Below are positions 33,185-37,271 of a DNA stretch of 37,271 bases, piece after piece. Every line of letters begins with the position of its first letter. The stretch's first letter is position 1. Source of the DNA: an uncultured beta proteobacterium (GTDB lineage Bacteria; Pseudomonadota; Gammaproteobacteria; Burkholderiales; Burkholderiaceae); assembly GCA_903930665.1 (NCBI GenBank), contig CAIYZI010000203.1, forward strand, positions 1 through 37,271, read 5' to 3'. Made by a program: the position numbers and the translations under genes. The notes beneath the pieces are model-generated. The model was not told the DNA's origin. It saw nothing but the letters and a program-made list of their open reading frames with translations, and ran no database searches.

Positions 33185-34540
33185 ATGAGGATATTCTTAT
33201 CCTGTCTTTTTTGGCTGGCAAATCTACATTTTGCCTATGCTGTTTCGCTTTTCGGCGGCGGTAATGTCGGCATTCCACTCCCCTCAACACAAACGGCTAC
33301 GATACAGGCAAATTTAGCGTCAACTAGCTTCACGATACCAATAAATTTTATCGGAGCCAGCATCGAACTATCTGATGCCATAGCCGATAATGTTTATGTC
33401 CCATCAAACACATCTCTTATCAACGTTTTCAAAGCTTTGTTTACAGGTAACGGTTGTATTCTGCGTTACGGCGGAAGTAGCGAAGATACCACCGTTCCCC
33501 CTGCGCTTACCCAAGCCATCGCAAATGATATTGCCGGTTTTACGCAAAATGTCGGTTGCAAAATGCACTATGGGCTTGACGGCTACGCCAACAACCCGAC
33601 TGTGGCGGCTACACAAGCTGGCTATATCATCAATGCCATGGGGGTTGGTAATGTGAGCTTTGCCATTGGCAACGAACCTGATTTATGGGGTCTTGGATAT
33701 GCGGCTTATGGAACGATCTTTAATGCCGCTGAAGCGTATGTTCTTGCAGTCAATTCAAGCGCGACATTTGAGGGGCCAGAAGTAGCTTGCACCGGATGTG
33801 GAGGCGTAATCCAAGCATATCAAAACGCTACAGACAGAACACCTGCGCAAATGACGGCGGTAACGGGACATTATTATCCTTATGGACAACCCACAGCCAT
33901 ACCGACTTTTCAGCAAATGACGACATCGTGCAACAATGGAGATTTTTCAAGCTACACAAGTTATGCTTCGAATATGCGCATCAATGAAAGTAATGCAGTG
34001 GCTGGGGGCGGACTGCCGGGGCTGAATGATCGCATGGCATCGGCATCATGGTACATCTGTGTTTCCTCGATCCTAGCAAAACTAGGGTATATCGGGTACA
34101 GCAACCACAATCATATCGGATCGTATTACAATCTTTACCACGAAAATGGTGACACAACATGGACACCAAACCCAGTCTTTTACGGCGCGTATCTTTTCAC
34201 GCGGTTACTGGGGCAGACCATTATTTCAACTACGAACACTAATCTTGATGCGAATGCTAGTGTGATTGCTACCCTAAATTCAAACAGCAAAGCCAACATT
34301 CTTGTCGCCAACAATAACTGGACAACCAATCTAACATTCAAGCCAACCGAAACGGGGACGTGGTCTAACGGAACCGTTCTTCTCTTAAACGGCGCGTCGT
34401 GCGCGGAGATTAATCCCACACTTGGAGGGTCGTCTTTCGGTGAAGGCGCGGCATGGTCAGGCACAACAACACCAATAACAAACGGCCAGACAGTGACGAT
34501 ACCGCCCTGTGGCGCGGCACTGGTGAGTATTACATCTTGA
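33185..34540 (+). CDS. Secreted GH79-like glycoside hydrolase
   Basis: The 451-residue product begins with a signal peptide (RIFLSCLFWLANLHFAYA, cleavage before VSLF). The catalytic core resembles the heparanase/beta-glucuronidase family GH79: VSFAIGNEPDLWG gives the N-E-P acid/base (E164), and SNMRINESNAVAGGGLPGLN gives a nucleophile candidate (E268) with the family's G-G-x-P-G-x-x-D-x-x-A-S-A-x-W continuation. A C-terminal beta domain (TWSNGTVLLLNGASCAEINP) is also typical. It would cleave glycan chains, perhaps uronic-acid-containing capsule or matrix, outside the cytoplasm. It follows the tail fibre genes. The substrate is inferred only from family. Confidence 0.75.
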   Translation: MRIFLSCLFWLANLHFAYAVSLFGGGNVGIPLPSTQTATIQANLASTSFTIPINFIGASIELSDAIADNVYVPSNTSLINVFKALFTGNGCILRYGGSSEDTTVPPALTQAIANDIAGFTQNVGCKMHYGLDGYANNPTVAATQAGYIINAMGVGNVSFAIGNEPDLWGLGYAAYGTIFNAAEAYVLAVNSSATFEGPEVACTGCGGVIQAYQNATDRTPAQMTAVTGHYYPYGQPTAIPTFQQMTTSCNNGDFSSYTSYASNMRINESNAVAGGGLPGLNDRMASASWYICVSSILAKLGYIGYSNHNHIGSYYNLYHENGDTTWTPNPVFYGAYLFTRLLGQTIISTTNTNLDANASVIATLNSNSKANILVANNNWTTNLTFKPTETGTWSNGTVLLLNGASCAEINPTLGGSSFGEGAAWSGTTTPITNGQTVTIPPCGAALVSITS

Positions 34541-34678
34541 CGCTTTTCCTCAAACTCCTCGGCCAATTCCGACCCCGCAACCTCCCGATTGGCGACAATG
34601 GCTGTAAGCGAGGTTGCTGATTTGATACAAGGGGGATAGAAATAAAACGTGCCTTTAACCAACTAACAGAGGAATACC
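34541..34678. other. Intergenic region before lysis genes
   Basis: This 138-bp gap has no convincing gene; the long minus-strand frame across it is antisense to the hydrolase gene and looks like a shadow. A weak promoter-like pair, TTGCTG and TAGAAA 17 bases apart, ends near 34652, and AGAGGA precedes the next ATG. I see no clear terminator hairpin. Confidence 0.35.
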
Positions 34679-35098
34679 ATGAGCATCATCACCAGCATTG
34701 AAACTTACTTTGAACGTGTCCTCGGCGGAACGGAAAAGAAAGCCGTTATCCTCGAACAGGAAGTTATCGACTTCCTAACCCCGCTCGGCCAGCAGATTCA
34801 AGCTACCGCCCTCACGCTCGGCAAGCAGGACTTGACGGCTGGCTTGAAGGTCTTGAAGGATGCGGTCACTACGGCTGTTGCAGCTGGTGCTACGGCAGCG
34901 GCAACGGGTGCAAGCCCTGTGGCAGCGGCAGAAGCGGCTTTCCTCACTACGGGGGCGGCAGAAGGGCAGACGGCGCTAAACAACGCCGAGGCGGGGGCTA
35001 TCAAGGCCGGAGTGGCTATCGCTCAACAGGCTGCGGCTGAGCTCGCGGGAAACGCTGCACCTACCGCAGCGGCAGACACGCCAACAACTGCTGGTTAA
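34679..35098 (+). CDS. Alanine-rich small protein, 139 aa
   Basis: The N-terminal third is amphipathic helix (IETYFERVLGGTEKKAVILE), and the rest is dominated by alanine, glycine and threonine (VAAGATAAATGASPVAAAEA). There is no strong hydrophobic transmembrane segment. It opens the lysis-region gene group, with AGAGGA upstream. It could be a small virion or membrane-associated protein; I do not recognise the family. Confidence 0.55.
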   Translation: MSIITSIETYFERVLGGTEKKAVILEQEVIDFLTPLGQQIQATALTLGKQDLTAGLKVLKDAVTTAVAAGATAAATGASPVAAAEAAFLTTGAAEGQTALNNAEAGAIKAGVAIAQQAAAELAGNAAPTAAADTPTTAG

Positions 35099-35108
35099 GG
35101 GTGATAAC

Positions 35109-35381
35109 ATGAAATACGTTGCAAATCCGGTAATCGTAGATGCATTCAAGATTGTCAGCGTCGCTGAAAAAGCGAATGCAGATTGTAGTTTGAATATAGC
35201 CCTAAGCAACGGAGATAATTACGTTGCTACGGCTGAAATGCTGTCGCGTATGATCCCCGTAGAAGGTGACTACCTCGTTCGCCAGTCTGATGGTTATGAA
35301 TACCTCAATCCAAAAGACGTGTTTGAAAGAAAGTATACCCAGATGGCTGATCCTATCCATAATCCAATGAAAGTTGCGTAA
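35109..35381 (+). CDS. Small conserved phage protein, 90 aa
   Basis: The segment PVEGDYLVRQSDGYEYLNPK followed by DVFERKYTQM is a common pattern in short phage proteins near lysis or tail genes (G-D-Y-L-V...D-G-Y...N-P-K-D-V-F-E-x-K-Y). The N-terminal part (NPVIVDAFKIVSVAEKAN) begins with a beta strand. The function is unknown to me. The following gene starts one base after its stop. Confidence 0.65.
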   Translation: MKYVANPVIVDAFKIVSVAEKANADCSLNIALSNGDNYVATAEMLSRMIPVEGDYLVRQSDGYEYLNPKDVFERKYTQMADPIHNPMKVA

Positions 35382-35382
35382 C

Positions 35383-35802
35383 ATGGCAAACGCCGTCAGC
35401 ATCATCACAACCGCCCTTAACCTGTTCCAGCCTGACAAATCAGTTTGGGTTGGCGGTGGAGCTTCTGTTCTCGTCGTGGCTCTCGGAGCTGTTCTGGTGG
35501 CGTTGGGCGTTGCCATACCCCCTATCGGCATTCTCGGCCTCACCACGGCAACTCCGCTAACTATGGGCATGTTTACCGCCTTAGCTATTCCGGTTGGTCA
35601 TCTGGTCACGTCGCTTGTTCCTGCCACCAGAAAACAGCAGATTGACGCGCTAGCGGTCAAAATCGGCGTCGATGCAGAGCATCTAAAGAGCTTCATCCCG
35701 CAAGTCGTCGCGTCTTTCCCTCCGCAAACCAAGGATCAGGCGGTTGCTCAAGCCGCAGTATCCCCTCCAAACGACAGCTTTAATCAAGCACCTAAGGGCT
35801 AA
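35383..35802 (+). CDS. Membrane protein, holin candidate, 139 aa
   Basis: Two hydrophobic segments are visible, roughly residues 22-55 (VWVGGGASVLVVALGAVLVA; VAIPPIGILG) and 60-82 (PLTMGMFTALAIPVGHLVTS), followed by a soluble tail. The location just before an endolysin suggests a holin-type role in timing membrane permeabilisation. The track starts at TTG 35374; ATG 35383 is the better start. It could also be a phage membrane protein without lysis function; holins share little sequence, so position and topology are the only support. Confidence 0.5.
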   Translation: MANAVSIITTALNLFQPDKSVWVGGGASVLVVALGAVLVALGVAIPPIGILGLTTATPLTMGMFTALAIPVGHLVTSLVPATRKQQIDALAVKIGVDAEHLKSFIPQVVASFPPQTKDQAVAQAAVSPPNDSFNQAPKG

Positions 35803-35804
35803 TC

Positions 35805-36029
35805 ATGCTGGATTCCGAAAAGCGAAAAATCGACGAGCAGAAGAAAATCTTCGATGCCATAACGAAACAATGGCTGGATGAAAAATTTCGCGATTTCGGG
35901 CGGTTTACATTTAAGGCAATCTTAGCTGTTATATTTATCGCCGTTTTGAAGTTGATTTTCAGCCTGCATTATTCGGATTTACGCGCACTTTTGGAAACAT
36001 CGGCGCAGGTTCAGGACTTGGCTAAGTAA
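35805..36029 (+). CDS. Single-span membrane protein in lysis cassette, 74 aa
   Basis: A charged N-terminal half (SEKRKIDEQKKIFDAITKQW) precedes one hydrophobic segment (FKAILAVIFIAVLKLIFSL), with a short polar tail. The single transmembrane helix and location two bases after the holin candidate and upstream of an endolysin suggest a second holin, an antiholin or a spanin-type component. No lipobox or classical spanin pattern is evident. No specific family is recognised. Confidence 0.5.
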   Translation: MLDSEKRKIDEQKKIFDAITKQWLDEKFRDFGRFTFKAILAVIFIAVLKLIFSLHYSDLRALLETSAQVQDLAK

Positions 36030-36052
36030 GGGCTGTACGATGGAGGTTCGAC

Positions 36053-36586
36053 ATGGGCTTTTGGTCTCAATTCCTCGCGTGGCTGCATCCTCCGGCGGTG
36101 AAGCCAGCGGTTATAAAGCCTGAGCCAATAATGATGCAGCCAACCGATAACCGCGCAGCCTTTCTAACCACGATTGCCATAAGCGAGGGTACGCAGGAAA
36201 TAGGCGACAGAGGCTATAATGCGCTCTTTGGTGGGCTTACCTTCACCAGCTATGCCGATCATCCCCGCAAGACATTCTTTATCCCCAGACTGAATATCAA
36301 AACTACCGCAGCCGGACGCTATCAAATCCTTGAACATATCTACGACTATTACAAAGCAATCCTAAAACTTCCTGATTTCTCACCGGATAGCCAAGATAAA
36401 ATAGCCTTAGAATTAATCAGGGAGTGTCAGGCACTTGCTGATGTAGATGCTGGCTACCTGAGCAGCGCAATTACAAAATGCTCTAGCCGTTGGGCTTCTT
36501 TTGCAGGAAATCACTATGGTCAGCCGACGACCCCGATGGGTGTGCTTATGGCTGCATTCTCTAAAGCGGGGGGCAAGTTAGCGTGA
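36053..36586 (+). CDS. Lambda R-type endolysin (lytic transglycosylase)
   Basis: From residue ~33 the protein matches the lambda R family: RAAFLTTIAISEGTQEIGDR with catalytic glutamate E45, then GYNALFGGLTFTSYADHPRK, TAAGRYQILEHIYDYYKAIL and LPDFSPDSQDKIALELIREC. Members cleave peptidoglycan by transglycosylation, not hydrolysis, to lyse the cell. The N-terminal ~30 residues (FWSQFLAWLHPPAVKPAVIK) are an extension not present in lambda R; it contains aromatic and hydrophobic residues but is too weak for a clear SAR or Sec signal. GGAGG precedes the ATG. Confidence 0.9.
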   Translation: MGFWSQFLAWLHPPAVKPAVIKPEPIMMQPTDNRAAFLTTIAISEGTQEIGDRGYNALFGGLTFTSYADHPRKTFFIPRLNIKTTAAGRYQILEHIYDYYKAILKLPDFSPDSQDKIALELIRECQALADVDAGYLSSAITKCSSRWASFAGNHYGQPTTPMGVLMAAFSKAGGKLA

Positions 36587-36780
36587 AAGTTCAACCCCTC
36601 CACAAAATCCTCATCGAGCAGGACAAACGCCAGTTATGGCGGGTTGTGGCCGTACCGACGACCTGCACGGGATTGAGCAGGGATAGGCATACCGTGCTGT
36701 CTGATCCATACGAAACCACTAAGGCAGCAAGGCCGATGCTTGAGTTGGCTTTGAAGGCTATGACGTGGGTGGTTGGCTAG
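36583..36780 (+). CDS. Small hypothetical protein, 65 aa
   Basis: The GTG start overlaps the endolysin stop (GTGA), with GGGGG nearby as a ribosome site. The product (VQPLHKILIEQDKRQLWRVV; ARPMLELALKAMTWVVG) has no obvious signal peptide, lipobox or membrane segment, so it is not a clear spanin. It is the last plus-strand gene of the lysis cassette. Unknown function. Confidence 0.5.
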   Translation: MKVQPLHKILIEQDKRQLWRVVAVPTTCTGLSRDRHTVLSDPYETTKAARPMLELALKAMTWVVG

Positions 36781-36801
36781 GATTGGTTATCAGGTTGCGG
36801 A

Positions 36802-36891
36802 TTAACCCAGCAAGCGATGTTTGCCGCGACCAAGTTCCCAGTGGCGGTCAGCCATATTTTCTATTTCTTGGTCAAGAATTATATCACTCAT
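36802..36891 (-). CDS. Very small minus-strand ORF, 29 aa (not in ORF track)
   Basis: An ATG on the minus strand at 36891 overlaps the stop of the next upstream gene (ATGA) and has AGGAG seven bases before it. The frame encodes 29 residues (IENMADRHWELGRGKHRLLG) and ends at TAA 36802. The good ribosome site and overlap support it, but such a short frame may not make a stable protein. It is the end of a minus-strand block converging on the lysis genes. Confidence 0.45.
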   Translation of the reverse strand: MSDIILDQEIENMADRHWELGRGKHRLLG

Positions 36892-37205
36892 TTCCCTTCT
36901 CCTATCTTGGCAATGGCTGCGCGTATTGCTTTCACAACGGCCTGATTATCTTCATCGTCCGTTGCTGATGGCACAAGGTCGCGCAAATATAGGTCGCACC
37001 ATTTGAGCATTTGTTTCGGCGTGATGTCGCCCAACTCCGGCAGCACCATCCCATCATCCACCTGCTCGGTGGCGGCGAGGGCTTGTCCGGCAACCTCTTT
37101 TGCTTCTTCGATTGCATCAACAGCGGACTCTGATGCACCATTCCAGTATTCGTAAATCGTCTGCATATTATCGCGCAGCAGCTTGATCGCTTCTTGTGGG
37201 GTCAT
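36888..37205 (-). CDS. Hypothetical protein, minus strand, 105 aa
   Basis: The 105-residue product is helical and acidic: TPQEAIKLLRDNMQTIYEYW, a central AVDAIEEAKEVAGQALAATE and a C-terminal helix. I recognise no family. AAGGA lies about eleven bases upstream of the ATG. The opposite orientation to the late genes suggests that it belongs to a different transcription unit, possibly an early or regulatory one extending beyond the window. Confidence 0.55.
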   Translation of the reverse strand: MTPQEAIKLLRDNMQTIYEYWNGASESAVDAIEEAKEVAGQALAATEQVDDGMVLPELGDITPKQMLKWCDLYLRDLVPSATDDEDNQAVVKAIRAAIAKIGEGK

Positions 37206-37271
37206 GGCTTCACTATTCCTTTTCTGCGGCGAGCAGGTGTGAATGCCGTCGCCAAGACGCTTGCCGCAAGA
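37202..37271 (-). CDS. Possible partial gene end, minus strand
   Basis: An open frame from the window edge ends in TGA overlapping the next minus-strand ATG (ATGA), giving the C-terminal sequence ASVLATAFTPARRRKGIVKP. The overlap is typical of coupled genes, but only 22 residues are visible, so this is tentative. Confidence 0.3.
   Translation of the reverse strand, partial: LAASVLATAFTPARRRKGIVKP

Noticed and set aside
34180-34662. 160-residue minus-strand frame at the end of the GH79-like gene
   Set aside because: It is almost wholly antisense to a well-supported gene, and its composition reads like a shadow frame without a recognisable domain.
1-37271. Diversity-generating retroelement, given the BPP-1-like head genes
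   Set aside because: No reverse transcriptase gene and no template/variable repeat pair was seen; the tail fibre is T7-like rather than Mtd-like.
1-37271. tRNA genes, CRISPR arrays, insertion sequences and integrase
   Set aside because: I saw no cloverleaf candidate, spaced repeat array, transposase-like or recombinase-like protein in the window.

Overview
The window is a contiguous late-gene region of a tailed phage, or possibly a prophage, with a short-tailed (podovirus-like) virion. I infer a Gram-negative host. The evidence for this is a lambda R-type endolysin, a lipoprotein with a lipobox, several Sec signal peptides, and an internal virion protein set like that of T7. No integrase, polymerase, primase, RNA gene or CRISPR array is visible, so the replication and lysogeny modules, if they exist, lie outside. 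Base composition is moderate and translation uses the standard code. Family names below come from pattern recognition, not from database searches.

Layout. (1) 1-1957: leader with a short direct repeat, then small and large terminase. (2) 2026-6006: an accessory insert holding a small lipoprotein, a zinc-ribbon SAM methyltransferase, two glycosyltransferase-like proteins, and seven tightly overlapping small genes. (3) 6119-9550: a GNAT-like protein, a small head protein, the portal and two small coupled genes. (4) 9426-10442: a three-gene cassette on the MINUS strand (small unknown, Bbp19-like protein, helix-turn-helix protein) lying between portal and scaffold. It is separated from the plus-strand scaffold gene by a divergent promoter region with a perfect palindrome. 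(5) 10563-16301: scaffold, major capsid protein (epsilon15 gp7/Bordetella phage BPP-1-like), Bbp16-like cement protein, several small virion proteins, a third glycosyltransferase-like protein, and a small conserved head protein. (6) 16305-29317: tail tubular A-like adaptor, a giant nozzle protein, and a T7 gp13/14/15/16-like ejection protein set. The 1751-residue gp16-like protein has an HExxH motif and encloses a well-supported nested gene in another frame. (7) 29418-34540: T7-type tail fibre, fibre chaperone, and three consecutive proteins with N-terminal signal peptides, the last a GH79-like glycoside hydrolase. (8) 34679-36780: lysis region with a holin candidate, a single-span membrane protein and a lambda R-type endolysin. 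(9) 36802-37271: start of a minus-strand gene block.

Most plus-strand genes are linked by ATGA/TAATG overlaps or very short gaps, implying a few long late transcripts. The most unusual points are the nested gene at 26607-26903, the inverted regulatory cassette in the middle of the head operon, and the run of apparently secreted tail-region proteins ending in a GH79-type enzyme.
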